Positions 48,232-58,645 are shown, counted from the first letter of the stretch. The stretch: 64,000 bases of DNA from Henriciella algicola (GCF_003576245.1 NZ_QWGA01000008.1:451184-515183), one strand, 5' to 3'. Translations and numbers: made by a program. The notes: generated by a model from the letters alone, not told the origin.

Positions 48232-49314
48232 CTAGAGTGAGGCCATGATGCCGCGGCTCGGCGCCACCTTGTTGTCGAGGAAGTCGCGCCAGATCGCGGC
48301 GACGGCATCGGCGCCCTTCACCCGTTCGATCTCGATCTCTTTCGAGGCTTCGCGGGCAAGGCGTGCGCTTGCCTCGCTGGCTTTCAAATAGAGGACGCCG
48401 GGGCCCCAATCCTTGTTGCGCTTGGCGATCTGCGACGGCGCAAAGAAGAAGCGCGGCTCTGCGCCCGGCAGGCCGCTCGCCCGGCCTGCGCTCTCCCAAT
48501 GGGTCGCACCAACCATACAGCTCTCGACCATGTTTTCCTGAAGATGGTTGTGCAGGGTGACCGTGAGGTCGCGGTTGCCGGACATGTCGACATAGGCGGT
48601 CTTTACCGACGGATCGATCTTCTCTTCCTCGCCATAGAGGAGGACCTCATCACAGCAGCCGAGATTTTCCACGAACGACTTGTTGCCCGCAGAGGTGAGA
48701 CCGATGACGCGTTTGCCCGCCTTGCCATCCTCCTTGATGAACTGGGCAAGCCCGAAGCCCGTCTTCGATGAAACAGAGCCGATCACGACCTGCTCAGCCC
48801 CGAAATAATCATTGTCGGTCAGATAGTCGTAGAGAACAAAGGAAGTGATGAAGAGCGGGAAGTAGAGGCTGCGCTCATCTTCCATGGTGCGCAGGGCTTC
48901 CGGCTCCCCAGCGAGGCGCCGGTACTGGTTATAGACGGCTGCGAGGTCGGCCCGGTGCCGGGCGGCATCCATGAAATAGTCGTCCTTGATGCTGCCGACG
49001 GTAAGCACCGTCTCATTCGCCATTGGGAAAAAGCCATAGAGCCGTTCACCAACCGCAATGTCTGGACTGCGCGACTCAACGACATCGCCAAAACCCCAGA
49101 CAGTGACCTTGCCCCAGCCTTCCTCAGCCGGAAAGAACCGCCAATAGCCAATGGCGTCACCAGAGATCGCATAACTCACATTGTTCGAGGTGATCGCGAA
49201 CTTGTCGATAGCGACACGGACCTGTCCGTCCTCAAGCGTGGCTTGTGGCCGGGTGACGGGTTTCGTCTTCCGGTAGTCGCTGCGATTGATCCAGAGCTCG
49301 CTGACATCAGCCAT
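48232..49314 (-). CDS. DUF2855 family protein (MDR-like)
   Basis: A 360-residue protein. The pattern NNVSYAISGDAIGYWRFFPAEEGWGKVTVWGFGDVVES, the YGFFPM block, RSLYFPLFITSFVLYDYL and VVIGSVSSKTGFGLAQ fits DUF2855. The last block resembles the nucleotide-binding segment of medium-chain dehydrogenase/reductases (GSVSSKTG in place of GxGxxG). It may be an oxidoreductase, but the substrate is unknown. AAGGA precedes the ATG. It is divergent from the nitronate monooxygenase-like gene at 49472. Confidence 0.85.
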   Translation of the reverse strand: MADVSELWINRSDYRKTKPVTRPQATLEDGQVRVAIDKFAITSNNVSYAISGDAIGYWRFFPAEEGWGKVTVWGFGDVVESRSPDIAVGERLYGFFPMANETVLTVGSIKDDYFMDAARHRADLAAVYNQYRRLAGEPEALRTMEDERSLYFPLFITSFVLYDYLTDNDYFGAEQVVIGSVSSKTGFGLAQFIKEDGKAGKRVIGLTSAGNKSFVENLGCCDEVLLYGEEEKIDPSVKTAYVDMSGNRDLTVTLHNHLQENMVESCMVGATHWESAGRASGLPGAEPRFFFAPSQIAKRNKDWGPGVLYLKASEASARLAREASKEIEIERVKGADAVAAIWRDFLDNKVAPSRGIMASL

Positions 49315-49462
49315 CGGGTCGGTCCTTCCCTTGAATCTTTTATCCAGCGCAAGAATGAACCGTCTGGAGGCGAGTGCAAGGGGCGGGTGATTTGCTGCCG
49401 CGAGGGCAATCCTTCGCAGGGGCGAATGATTGTCCTATCAAGGGCGGGACAACATGATTTGA

Positions 49463-50452
<990 letters not shown>

Positions 50453-50475
50453 GCCAGAATAGACTGATTGCTGAA

Positions 50476-50509
50476 GGGCGCCGGATTGTTTCAACCCGGC
50501 GCCCTTTTT
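50476..50509. terminator. Bidirectional terminator
   Basis: GGGCGCCGG (50476-50484) pairs with CCGGCGCCC (50496-50504) and is followed by a run of T. It ends the plus-strand gene at 50452 and lies directly after the minus-strand gene ending at 50510. Confidence 0.85.
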
Positions 50510-51685
50510 CTATTCGCTGAGCAGGATGCCTTTTTCCGTTAGCTCAGACACGCGCGCCTCATCAGCGCCAATCCAGTCTTTCAGGGCATCGACATTGTGC
50601 TCGCCCCGGCGCGGTGGGCGCATGCCTGCGGCGATGCCGCTCTGCGACTGAGAGAACTTGTACGGCGACTGGACTGTGCGACGCGCATTGCCCCTGTCGT
50701 CTTCGACATCGACCAGAACGCCATTCGGCCCGACACTGGTCTGCGAAAAGGACTCCTCGCCAAACTTCCGTACCAGACCCCAGGCGAGGTTCATTCCGTC
50801 CAGCGCCTTGGTGAGCGCCTCAAAGTCTGGATAGGAGAGGATGTGTTCGGTGACCGCCTTGTGGCGCGCAGCAACTTTCTCTTCGAGGCTTGCGCCTTTC
50901 GGGGTCGGATCGACGAGGCCAGCCTTTTTCGACAGCACGATCCAGATCCATTTCATGTCAGAGGCAATCAGGATGCGCTTGCCCTCCGGCGCGTCCCAAA
51001 CCTGGTTCTCTTTTGGCTTTGGCCAGACACCGTCCAGCGCCCAATGGGCGTAGTCGTCGGTCGCATGGATCACATTGATCATCGCAATGTCGACATGTTG
51101 GCCCTCGCCCGTCTTTTCAGCGACACGCAGGGCAGCGAGCAGACCGACCAGGCCGTGCAGCGAGCTGTAGCTATCAGCGAGTGAGTATTGGAGGTCAGTC
51201 GGTTGTCCGCCGCTGATCTCTGCCTGACGGGCGATGAGTCCCGCTTCGGCGTGCACAACGGGGGCATAGGCGGCGCGCTTTGCCTCTGGCCCCGTCTGGC
51301 CGAATCCGGAGATGGACAGCATGACGAGTTTCGGATTGACCGCGTGCACGCTGTCCCAGTCGAGACCAAAGCGCTTCATCACGCCGGGGCGGAAATTCTC
51401 CACCAGCATGTCGGCTTTCTTGCAAAGCTCCAGCACCAGCTCACGGGCGCCTTCGGCCTTGAGGTCGATGCAGATGTTCCGCTTGCCGATGTTCTGCTGA
51501 AGGTAAAAACCAGCAACGCCCTCATCCGACTTGCCGAAATGGCGGGTGACATCGCCTTCGGGCGGCTCGATCTTCAGGACGTCAGCGCCGAGGTCAGAGA
51601 GCATCCGTGTCGCAAAAGGGCCGGCTAGAACACGTGAAAGATCAAGGACTTTCAGCCCTTCGAGTGGAAATCCCTTTATGTCCAT
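50510..51685 (-). CDS. CaiB/BaiF family CoA-transferase
   Basis: A 391-residue class III CoA-transferase. The N terminus PLEGLKVLDLSRVLAGPFATRMLSDLGADVLKIEPPEGD carries the family start and CoA contacts. The catalytic aspartate follows in the SLADSYSSLHGLVGLLAAL region. The FRPGVMKRFGLDWDSV block and the C-terminal PPRRGEHNVDAL are also standard. It exchanges CoA between two acids; frc-, caiB- and racemase-type members cannot be separated by eye. GGGAG precedes the start. Neighbouring acyl-CoA dehydrogenase genes suggest a catabolic role. Confidence 0.88.
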   Translation of the reverse strand: MDIKGFPLEGLKVLDLSRVLAGPFATRMLSDLGADVLKIEPPEGDVTRHFGKSDEGVAGFYLQQNIGKRNICIDLKAEGARELVLELCKKADMLVENFRPGVMKRFGLDWDSVHAVNPKLVMLSISGFGQTGPEAKRAAYAPVVHAEAGLIARQAEISGGQPTDLQYSLADSYSSLHGLVGLLAALRVAEKTGEGQHVDIAMINVIHATDDYAHWALDGVWPKPKENQVWDAPEGKRILIASDMKWIWIVLSKKAGLVDPTPKGASLEEKVAARHKAVTEHILSYPDFEALTKALDGMNLAWGLVRKFGEESFSQTSVGPNGVLVDVEDDRGNARRTVQSPYKFSQSQSGIAAGMRPPRRGEHNVDALKDWIGADEARVSELTEKGILLSE

Positions 51686-51768
51686 GACGCATGCTCCCTT
51701 TTGGTCTTATTTGCTGCAAGCGTTCTAGACCGGGAGTTCATTTCAGCACAGGCTGACCCCGCGTCCGC

Positions 51769-52653
51769 TCACTGCGCGCCTTGCTGACCGAGCAGGATGG
51801 CGCCGATGAGCCCGGCATTGTCGCCAAGGCCCGGCGTGGTGATCAGTTCGCTTGAGGGGGCGTGTTCGAGGTAACCGCCCATCTGCTGGTCGAAGGACTG
51901 ACGTATGCGGGAAATCAGGTGAGGCGCGAGCATCAGCCCGCCGCCGAGAATGATGCGCTCTGGCCGGAAGGTGAGGGTGAGAGCGCGGGCGGCCTGCGCG
52001 AGATAGTCGGCTGCGATATCCCAGACAGGGTGAGCGGCCGGGAGGTCTTCCGGCGCACCGGCTCGCGCACGGATAGCGCGCACGGATGCAAGGCCTTCGA
52101 GACAGTCGTCATGGAAACGGCAGACGCTCTTGAAGTCCCCGTCGCCGGTGTGGCGGCGCAGCGCGATATGGCCAAATTCAGGGTGCGATGGCCGCCCCAG
52201 AAAACCGCCATTGGCAGAGAGTCCGGCCCCAATGCCCGTCCCTACTGTGACATAGGCAGCTGAGGCGCAGCCCTGTGCGGCGCCTTGGCTCATCTCTGCG
52301 AAGAGGGCGCCGTTCACATCGGTGTCCAAGGTGACGGGTAGGCCAAGCGCATCTGCGAAATGCGCGCGGAGATTGGTGCCCGACCAGCCCGGCTTTGCCG
52401 ACCCGGTGATCGTGCCATAGCTCACCGAGTGCGGGTCGACATCGATCGGGCCGAAGCTCGCAATGCCGAAGGTCTTCAGACTGCCAGGCCCAGTCTGCTC
52501 GGTGAACCAGCCTGCGGCAGCCGCCAGCGTCTCTTCTGGCGTGGTCACGGGCACACGGTGTGTCGCGACCAGTGCACCTGACGCATCAGCAAGACCGCAC
52601 TTGAAGGTCGTGCCGCCTGCGTCAATGCCGCCATGAAGCGCGTTTTCCGACAT
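51769..52653 (-). CDS. ROK family sugar kinase (fructokinase/glucokinase-like)
   Basis: A 294-residue ROK protein. GGIDAGGTTFKCGLAD is the ATP phosphate motif; DTDVNGALFAE carries the catalytic Asp; YVTVGTGIGAGLSANG and HPEFGHIALRRH follow. The zinc-site cysteines in CRFHDDCLEG match the fructokinase/mannokinase group. It likely phosphorylates a hexose. Its stop lies about 84 bases before the CoA-transferase start region on the same strand, with no functional link evident. Confidence 0.85.
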   Translation of the reverse strand: MSENALHGGIDAGGTTFKCGLADASGALVATHRVPVTTPEETLAAAAGWFTEQTGPGSLKTFGIASFGPIDVDPHSVSYGTITGSAKPGWSGTNLRAHFADALGLPVTLDTDVNGALFAEMSQGAAQGCASAAYVTVGTGIGAGLSANGGFLGRPSHPEFGHIALRRHTGDGDFKSVCRFHDDCLEGLASVRAIRARAGAPEDLPAAHPVWDIAADYLAQAARALTLTFRPERIILGGGLMLAPHLISRIRQSFDQQMGGYLEHAPSSELITTPGLGDNAGLIGAILLGQQGAQ

Positions 52654-52747
52654 TTGCCTTGTGACCTTTTACCCTATCAGTCCTGCCAGACTATGCAGCC
52701 CGCGCTTCAATGGATAGGTCTTTGACCGCTTCAAGGAGACAGACCCC

Positions 52748-53926
52748 ATGACCTATCCCGACCAGAAACTTGCCGAACAAATTGGCGCGCGTGTGGAAGC
52801 CTTTGTGCGCGATGTCGTGGCGCCATATGAGCGCGACCCGCGCCTTGGCGAACATGGCCCATCGGAAGAGCTGGTCGTCGAGATGCGGGCGAAAGCCCGC
52901 GAGGCTGGCGTGATGACGCCGCATATCCTGAAAGATGGCAGCCACCTGTCGCAGCGCGGCACCGCCTCTGTGCTGCAGAAGACGGGCCTGTCGCCGCTTG
53001 GCCCTGTGGCGTGCAATACTGGCGCGCCGGATGAGGGGAACATGTTCCTGCTCGGCAAGGTCGCGACGCCAGAACAGCATGAGCGCTTCCTGAAGCCGCT
53101 CGTCTCCGGCGAGGCGCGCTCTGCCTTCTTCATGACCGAGCCAGCCGAGGATGGCGGCGCTGGGTCTGACCCATCCATGATGAAGACCACCGCAAAACAG
53201 GACGGCAATCACTGGGTCATCAATGGCCGCAAGACCTTCATTACGGGCGCTGAAGGAGCGAAGGTCGGCATCGTCATGGCGAAGTCTGACGAGGGCGCGT
53301 GCATGTTCCTTGTCGACCTGCCGAATGACGCGATCCGGATCGAGAGGGTGCTCGATACGATCGACAGCTCCATGCCGGGCGGCCATTCAGAAGTCATCAT
53401 CGACAACCTCCGCGTGCCGGCGACCGATATGCTGGGCAATCCGGGCGAGGGTTTCCGCTATGCGCAGATCCGTCTCGCGCCCGCCCGCCTGTCGCATTGC
53501 ATGCGCTGGCACGGCGTGGCCACACGAGCCCAGGAAATCGCGACCGAATATGCGTGCAAGCGCCAGGCGTTCGGCAAGCTGCTGGTCGACCATGAGGGCG
53601 TCGGCTTCATGCTGGCCGAAAACCAGATCGACCTGCAGCAATCCTCGCTGATGATTGACTGGTGCGCCGATGCGCTGGACCGCGGCGAGAACGGCAATGT
53701 CGAAAGCTCAATGGCAAAGGTTGCCGTATCAGAGGCGCTGTTCCGCGTGGCCGACCGCTGCGTCCAGGTCATGGGCGGTATGGGTGTCAGCCGGGACACG
53801 ATTGTCGAGCAGCTCTTCCGCGAAGTTCGCGCCTTCCGCATCTATGACGGCCCGACCGAAGTGCACAAATGGTCGCTGGCCAAGAAGATCAAGAAGGCTG
53901 AATTGGCCAGGACCGGCGCGAAATAA
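52748..53926 (+). CDS. Acyl-CoA dehydrogenase (ACAD10/11-like)
   Basis: A 392-residue acyl-CoA dehydrogenase with AAGGAG upstream. Typical blocks: AFFMTEPAEDGGAGSDPSMMKTTA near 126-149, HWVINGRKTFITGAEGAKVGIVMAKS, KRQAFGKLLVDHEGVGFMLAEN, VQVMGGMGVSRDTIVEQLFREVRAFRIYDGPTEVHKWSLAKKI. The GPTEVHK end resembles the ACAD10/11 subgroup, which acts on long or 4-hydroxy acyl-CoAs. The substrate is not settled by sequence. It is divergent from the ROK gene, about 95 bases apart. Confidence 0.85.
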   Translation: MTYPDQKLAEQIGARVEAFVRDVVAPYERDPRLGEHGPSEELVVEMRAKAREAGVMTPHILKDGSHLSQRGTASVLQKTGLSPLGPVACNTGAPDEGNMFLLGKVATPEQHERFLKPLVSGEARSAFFMTEPAEDGGAGSDPSMMKTTAKQDGNHWVINGRKTFITGAEGAKVGIVMAKSDEGACMFLVDLPNDAIRIERVLDTIDSSMPGGHSEVIIDNLRVPATDMLGNPGEGFRYAQIRLAPARLSHCMRWHGVATRAQEIATEYACKRQAFGKLLVDHEGVGFMLAENQIDLQQSSLMIDWCADALDRGENGNVESSMAKVAVSEALFRVADRCVQVMGGMGVSRDTIVEQLFREVRAFRIYDGPTEVHKWSLAKKIKKAELARTGAK

Positions 53927-54031
53927 AAGCCGCAAACTTACCCACTATAAAACAACGCGTTAGCGCTTTCTCTGACCTGCCTCGAAGGTGGGGCAGAGGA
54001 ACGCTGTGTTGTGGGCGCCCGTTTCCTCAAC

Positions 54032-54727
54032 ATGAAACTTTCGAAAACGGAGGCCAAAAATCAGAAACTCTTCGCCTCTCAGAGACAGAGAATGGTGCGA
54101 CGCCAGCTCAAGGCGCGCGGGATACGTGACAAGGCATTGCTGCAAGCAATGAAGGAGGTTCCGCGCGAGCTTTTCGTGCCCGAGAGCCTCAGGGAATTCT
54201 CATATGATGATGGACCGCTGCCAATTGGCGAAGCGCAGACCATCTCGCAGCCCTATGTGGTCGCGCTAATGATTGAAGCGGCAGGGCTGACGCCGCAGTC
54301 GCGCGTACTCGAGATCGGTGCTGGCTCTGGCTATTGCGTTGCGATCATGTCGCGCCTTGCCGAGAGCGTTTATGCGGTGGAGCGGAACGCGGCCTTGGCC
54401 GGTGAGCTTCCATCGAGACTTGCTGCTCTTGAGTGCAGGAACATCAAAATTCAGACGGGTGACGGGTCTGCGGGGTGGCCGGAACATGCGCCATATGATG
54501 CGATCATCGTGTCAGCAGTCGCGCCCCAGATTGCCGATTGCCTGTCGCAACAGCTGAAGGTCGGCGGTCGCTTGGTCATTCCTGTTTCCGGCGGTCCTGA
54601 TGACCAGCGACTGGTGCGCGTCACGCGCAAGGATGAGGGCGATTTTTCTGAGGAGGAGCTTGGTAGCGTCCAGTTCGTACCCCTGATCGGGGAAGAGGCG
54701 TTCCCGCCTTCGGCACAGCCGGGCTGA
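54032..54727 (+). CDS. pcm: Protein-L-isoaspartate O-methyltransferase
   Basis: A 231-residue protein from the ATG at 54032 (a GTG at 54011 is possible; no clear ribosome site for either). The SAM motif I VLEIGAGSGYCVAIMSRL, the upstream DDGPLPIGEAQTISQPYVVALM and the later YDAIIVSAVAPQIADCLSQQLKVGGRLVIPV are diagnostic for Pcm. It repairs isoaspartyl residues in ageing proteins using S-adenosylmethionine. It stands alone between an acyl-CoA dehydrogenase gene and dusA. The basic N-terminal ~20 residues are longer than usual. Confidence 0.9.
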   Translation: MKLSKTEAKNQKLFASQRQRMVRRQLKARGIRDKALLQAMKEVPRELFVPESLREFSYDDGPLPIGEAQTISQPYVVALMIEAAGLTPQSRVLEIGAGSGYCVAIMSRLAESVYAVERNAALAGELPSRLAALECRNIKIQTGDGSAGWPEHAPYDAIIVSAVAPQIADCLSQQLKVGGRLVIPVSGGPDDQRLVRVTRKDEGDFSEEELGSVQFVPLIGEEAFPPSAQPG

Positions 54728-54817
54728 TTGATCGAAGGGCCCTGCAGTAAGAGCGGGGTAGATTGTCAGCAGGCTGCAGCGCTATAGCTCGCCCGCAAGC
54801 AGCTTGAGCCGTCATTG

Positions 54818-55837
54818 ATGCCCGACACGTCAGCCTATCCCACCAAGTCGACTTACCGGTTCTCCGTCGCGCCGATGATGGACTGGACGGACCGGCACTG
54901 CCGGATGTTTCACCGTGCCTTGTCGAAAGATGCGCTGCTCTGGACCGAAATGGTGACTGCGGACGCCGTCATCCATGGCGACCGCGAGCGGTTGATCGGT
55001 TTCAGTGACGCCGAACACCCTGTCGTGCTGCAGCTTGGCGGGTCTGACCCTGCCAAGCTGGCCGAGGCGAGCCGCATTGCCGAAGAGTTTGGCTATGACG
55101 AGGTAAACATCAATTGCGGCTGCCCGTCAGACCGTGTCCAATCGGGCCGGTTCGGCGCCTGCCTGATGCAGGAGCCTGCGACGGTTGCAGCCTGTGTGGC
55201 GGCAATGCGTGCGGCAGTCTCGATCCCGGTGACGGTTAAATGCCGGGTCGCCGTCGATGATGACCCGCCGCGTGAGACGCTGTTCGGTTTTGTCGACCAG
55301 GTTGCAGATGCTGGCTGTGAAGTGTTCACCGTTCATGCGCGCAAGGCTTGGTTGTCTGGCCTCAGCCCGAAGGAAAACCGCGATATCCCGCCGCTCGACT
55401 ATGGCCTTGTCGCAGACCTCAAGTCAGAGCGGCCTGACCTGACGCTGATCCTCAATGGCGGGATCAAGACGATGGCGGACGCAGCCACCCATCTTGAGAC
55501 CTTTGATGGCGTGATGTTGGGGCGGGCGGCCTATCAGACGCCGGCTTGCCTGCTGGCGGCGGACAAGCTGATCGATGAAGGCATCGGCGATGACAGCTTC
55601 GACATGGATGGCGCGCTCGCAGCTCTTGAACGCTATCGGCCATACATGGCGGCGCGGCTGGACGAGGGCGTAAAGCTCTCATCCATGACGCGGCACATGC
55701 TGGGGCTTTTTGCTGGCCAGCCGGGCGCGCGTGCCTGGCGCCGGACGCTTTCTGGGAAGGCCGTCAAGGAAGGCGCCGGCCTCGACGTGCTGGACGAAGC
55801 CCTGTCGCATGTTGCCGGCGTGGAGGTTGATGCCTGA
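54818..55837 (+). CDS. dusA: tRNA-dihydrouridine(20/20a) synthase DusA
   Basis: A 339-residue flavoprotein from the ATG at 54818. RFSVAPMMDWTDRHCRMFHR, VLQLGGSDPAKLAEA, EVNINCGCPSDRVQSGRFGACLM (catalytic Cys in NCGCPS), VTVKCRVAVDD and FTVHARKAWLSGLSPKENR(D)IPPLDY place it in DusA. It reduces uridine 20/20a in tRNA D-loops using FMN and NADPH. Its stop overlaps the next start by one base (TGATG), so it is translationally coupled to the permease gene. Confidence 0.95.
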   Translation: MPDTSAYPTKSTYRFSVAPMMDWTDRHCRMFHRALSKDALLWTEMVTADAVIHGDRERLIGFSDAEHPVVLQLGGSDPAKLAEASRIAEEFGYDEVNINCGCPSDRVQSGRFGACLMQEPATVAACVAAMRAAVSIPVTVKCRVAVDDDPPRETLFGFVDQVADAGCEVFTVHARKAWLSGLSPKENRDIPPLDYGLVADLKSERPDLTLILNGGIKTMADAATHLETFDGVMLGRAAYQTPACLLAADKLIDEGIGDDSFDMDGALAALERYRPYMAARLDEGVKLSSMTRHMLGLFAGQPGARAWRRTLSGKAVKEGAGLDVLDEALSHVAGVEVDA

Positions 55838-56661
55838 TGGACGCGTTTCTCGCCGAGTATGGCGTGCTCACAATTTCGCTCATTGCTGCCGGGATCGTCG
55901 CAGGGCTCGCGGCAGGCCTTTTTGGCATTGGCGGCGGCGCGGTCATCGTGCCGGTTCTATATTTCCTGCTGACGGCGCTCGGCTATGGCGAGACGGCCAT
56001 GCATGTCGCCGTCGCGACCTCTCTTGCCACGATTATCCTGACCTCGATCCGCTCTGTCATGTCGCACAATCAGCGCGGCGCGGTGGACTGGGTTGTGCTG
56101 AAGTCCTGGTCGCCGTGGATCGTGATCGGGGCCTGCCTCGGTCAATTGGTGGCGGGTTTCGTGTCGAAAGAGGCAATGACGCTGACCTTCGGTTCGCTGC
56201 TCCTGATCCTCGCGCTGCAGCTTTATTTTGGCCGGCCGACCTGGAAGCTTGCAGATGACCTCCCTGGCGGTGCGCCACGTGCAGGACTAGGCACCGGGCT
56301 TGGTGCACTGTCAGCAATCATGGGCATTGGCGGCGGCACGTTCGGCGTCAGCCTGATGACGATCTGTGGCCGCCCGATCCATCAGGCCGTCGGCACAGCT
56401 GCAGGGTTCGGGGTCGCCATCGGCCTGCCGGGCGCAATCGTGGCGATCCTCAACGGGCTCGGCCGCGAGGGCCTGCCGCCATTTTCGCTCGGCCATGTGA
56501 ACCTGCCAGCCTTCGCGCTGATCTCCGTCTGTACGGTCACGATGGCACCGTTTGGCGCGGCGCTTGCCCACAAGCTTGATGCAGGCCTGTTGCGCAAGCT
56601 GTTCGGCGTGCTGCTCGTGCTCGTTTCGGCGCGGATGATCTGGAAGACTATTGCCGGATGA
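55837..56661 (+). CDS. TauE/SafE family sulfite-exporter-type permease
   Basis: A 274-residue membrane protein with about eight hydrophobic segments. The N-terminal GLAAGLFGIGGGAVIVPVLYFLL and the second-half repeat LGALSAIMGIGGGTFGVSLMTICG are the paired glycine-rich motifs of TauE/SafE (DUF81) permeases. They export sulfite or organosulfonates or similar anions; the substrate is unknown here. Coupled to dusA by a one-base overlap; it overlaps the end of the convergent protease gene by 14 bases. Confidence 0.9.
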   Translation: MDAFLAEYGVLTISLIAAGIVAGLAAGLFGIGGGAVIVPVLYFLLTALGYGETAMHVAVATSLATIILTSIRSVMSHNQRGAVDWVVLKSWSPWIVIGACLGQLVAGFVSKEAMTLTFGSLLLILALQLYFGRPTWKLADDLPGGAPRAGLGTGLGALSAIMGIGGGTFGVSLMTICGRPIHQAVGTAAGFGVAIGLPGAIVAILNGLGREGLPPFSLGHVNLPAFALISVCTVTMAPFGAALAHKLDAGLLRKLFGVLLVLVSARMIWKTIAG

Positions 56662-57178
56662 TCAGGCGGTCGCTGCGAAACTCATAGGAATAAAGTTCGC
56701 GCAGGAAGCTCATGCCGAGTAGCGATTGCGTAAGCACGTCCTGCATGACGACGCCGCGCACATCGCGGATTTCCACTTCGCCGATCCTGATCGAATCGAT
56801 CATCACATCAGCGCCATAGGTAATGCCGCCAGCGGTGCGGATCTCGATGTCATAGGCAAGGTCGCGTGGGCGCAGCCCCATCTTCTGGGCATCCTCCTGC
56901 GTCAGCGCGACGGTGCTCGCGCCGGTATCCACCATGAAGTCGACGCTGGCCTTGCGGTTGACGAGGGTGCGCGCCCAATAATGGCCGTCTGACTTGATGA
57001 GCATGACGGCAGTCCGGCGCATTTCGCCGGGGTCCTCAGTGTTGACGACATTCACAGTTTCGACGGCCTGGCTCTCAGACGCAGCTTCGGCTTTCTCGAT
57101 CTTTGGGATGAGGATGAGCACCAGCGCGGCCGCGATTGCGCCAGCGCTTGCCATCAGACTGAAGAATTTATGGTTCAT
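56648..57178 (-). CDS. Retropepsin-like aspartic protease (TIGR02281 type)
   Basis: A 176-residue protein from the ATG at 57178 (AGGGCG upstream); the frame is open further but has no site. A hydrophobic anchor (FFSLMASAGAIAAALVLILI) is followed by a clan AA protease domain with the active motif DFMVDTGASTVALT and the later VMIDSIRIGEVEIRDVRGVV and QSLLGMSFL (second glycine-rich turn). It works as a dimer in the family and is anchored facing the periplasm. The natural substrate is unknown. It lies 19 bases after the DUF1289 gene in one operon, a combination common in alphaproteobacteria. Confidence 0.88.
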   Translation of the reverse strand: MNHKFFSLMASAGAIAAALVLILIPKIEKAEAASESQAVETVNVVNTEDPGEMRRTAVMLIKSDGHYWARTLVNRKASVDFMVDTGASTVALTQEDAQKMGLRPRDLAYDIEIRTAGGITYGADVMIDSIRIGEVEIRDVRGVVMQDVLTQSLLGMSFLRELYSYEFRSDRLIIRQ

Positions 57179-57197
57179 TCGCCCTTGCGTCCTCGTC

Positions 57198-57404
57198 TCA
57201 GCCGAGTTTTCCGAGCGAATTGAGGCGCTCCATCCGCTCATCGAGCTCGTCCATCACCTGCTCGCGTTGATCGGGTGTGAAGCTCGACCAGCCACCGATT
57301 TCACGCAAGGTCCGTCCGCAGCCAAGGCAAAGTCCGGTCTGTCCGTCTACGGCGCAAACCTTCTTGCAGGGCGAGACAATCGGGGTGGGGCGGGGTGTGG
57401 TCAT
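57198..57404 (-). CDS. DUF1289 small zinc-finger-like protein
   Basis: A 68-residue protein with SPCKKVCAVDGQTGLCLGCGRTLREIGGWSSFTPDQREQVM. The four cysteines (CxxxC and CxxC) and the RTxxEIxxW block are DUF1289, often found with the retropepsin-like gene. Probably binds a metal; function unknown. Confidence 0.9.
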   Translation of the reverse strand: MTTPRPTPIVSPCKKVCAVDGQTGLCLGCGRTLREIGGWSSFTPDQREQVMDELDERMERLNSLGKLG

Positions 57405-57516
57405 CAGGGCCTGTTCTTCAGCAGCAAAAGGACTATGTCAAAAATTCACGAAAGTTTCGTTGACTTCGACGGCTGGATCATGCGGTTTCCCGTTAAATCC
57501 AGTGAGAGGGAATCGT

Positions 57517-58530
57517 GTGAGCAAGGCGCTTGAATCTTCTACACCTTTCAGTGACGTCCGCGAGCTCGCCATGCGCGATATCGCTCCGGATGCGTCCTGC
57601 AGTGAACAGGTGCACAATGCGCTGCTCGGCATGGGGCGTCAGGGCGACTTCGGCAAGCTTGGCAAGGCGGCTGAATGGCTGGCCGGCTGGCAGCGGCGCT
57701 ACCCGCCGCGCATCGAAAACGCGACACTGGCAGTCTTTGCTGGTTCTCACGGCGTAACCGCGATTGACGGCGCTGTATCACTGTCGTCGGATGAGAACAC
57801 AAAGACGCGGGTGGAGGACCTGCGCGCGGGCAGGGCGCCGCTGTCGGCTATCGCCGCCGCCAATCAGGCGAATATCCGCATCTTCGAACTCGCAATCGAG
57901 CAACCCACCGCGAACTTTACTGACGGTGCCGCCATGAGTGAGCGTGAATGCGCCGCGACGATCGCCTATGGCTTTGAAGCCCTCGAGGGTAAACCAGATC
58001 TTCTGGCCCTTGGTGTGGTCGGCGCTGGTATCGGAACGGCAGCCGCAGCTGTGGCCTGCGGCCTGTATGGTGGCACGCCTGAATACTGGGTGAGGCCCGG
58101 ACCGTCGACGCCAAAGGAAATCAGCGCGGCCCGCATAGAGACGGTCAATGCCGGCCTTGCGCGCCATCGCGGCCATCTGGACGATCCGCTCGAGGCGCTG
58201 CGCTGTCTTGGCGGACGTGAACTTGCCGCCTGTGTCGGTGCGATTCTGGCGGCGCGCATCCAGTCTGTGCCAGTCGTGCTCGACGGATTCGCGACAACGA
58301 TCGCTGCCGGTATCGTGCATGCGATGAACCCGAGCGCTGTTGAGCACGTGCTGGCGGGCCATGTCACGCGCCGCCCGGCCCATCAGGCCGCGCTGGACCG
58401 TCTCGATATGACACCGCTCCTGCCGATGGAATTCAATACAGGCGGCGGCATGGGATCGGTCGCTGCGATCGGCCTACTGCGGACAGCTTGCGCCCCATTT
58501 CTTGGAAAACCGGACCAGCCGGGCAGCTAA
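57517..58530 (+). CDS. CobT-like phosphoribosyltransferase (divergent)
   Basis: 337 residues from the GTG at 57517, which has GAGAGGG six bases upstream; an open extension to 57277 is probably not translated. The whole length matches the nicotinate-nucleotide:dimethylbenzimidazole phosphoribosyltransferase fold: VFAGSHGVTA near 72-81, LALGVVGAGIGTAAAAVACGL, VPVVLDGFATTIAAGIVHAMNPSAVEHVLAGHVTRRPAHQAALDRL, and a glycine-rich end. In standard CobT a Glu precedes MGIGNTT and another sits in the C-terminal LGEGTGA. Here these read GAGIGTAA and TGGGMGS, so both catalytic glutamates seem to be Gly. It may act on a different base or be a paralogue. Confidence 0.75.
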   Translation: MSKALESSTPFSDVRELAMRDIAPDASCSEQVHNALLGMGRQGDFGKLGKAAEWLAGWQRRYPPRIENATLAVFAGSHGVTAIDGAVSLSSDENTKTRVEDLRAGRAPLSAIAAANQANIRIFELAIEQPTANFTDGAAMSERECAATIAYGFEALEGKPDLLALGVVGAGIGTAAAAVACGLYGGTPEYWVRPGPSTPKEISAARIETVNAGLARHRGHLDDPLEALRCLGGRELAACVGAILAARIQSVPVVLDGFATTIAAGIVHAMNPSAVEHVLAGHVTRRPAHQAALDRLDMTPLLPMEFNTGGGMGSVAAIGLLRTACAPFLGKPDQPGS

Positions 58531-58645
58531 TCGCTGCGTTTTAGGTGCGACATGATTTACGTTGACGTTCGCGTCACCTTGCTTTCGTGGAAGGCGAGAG
58601 GCAGAAGACCTGCGTAAGACCAAAAAACACTAGAGGAGCGCGCAC

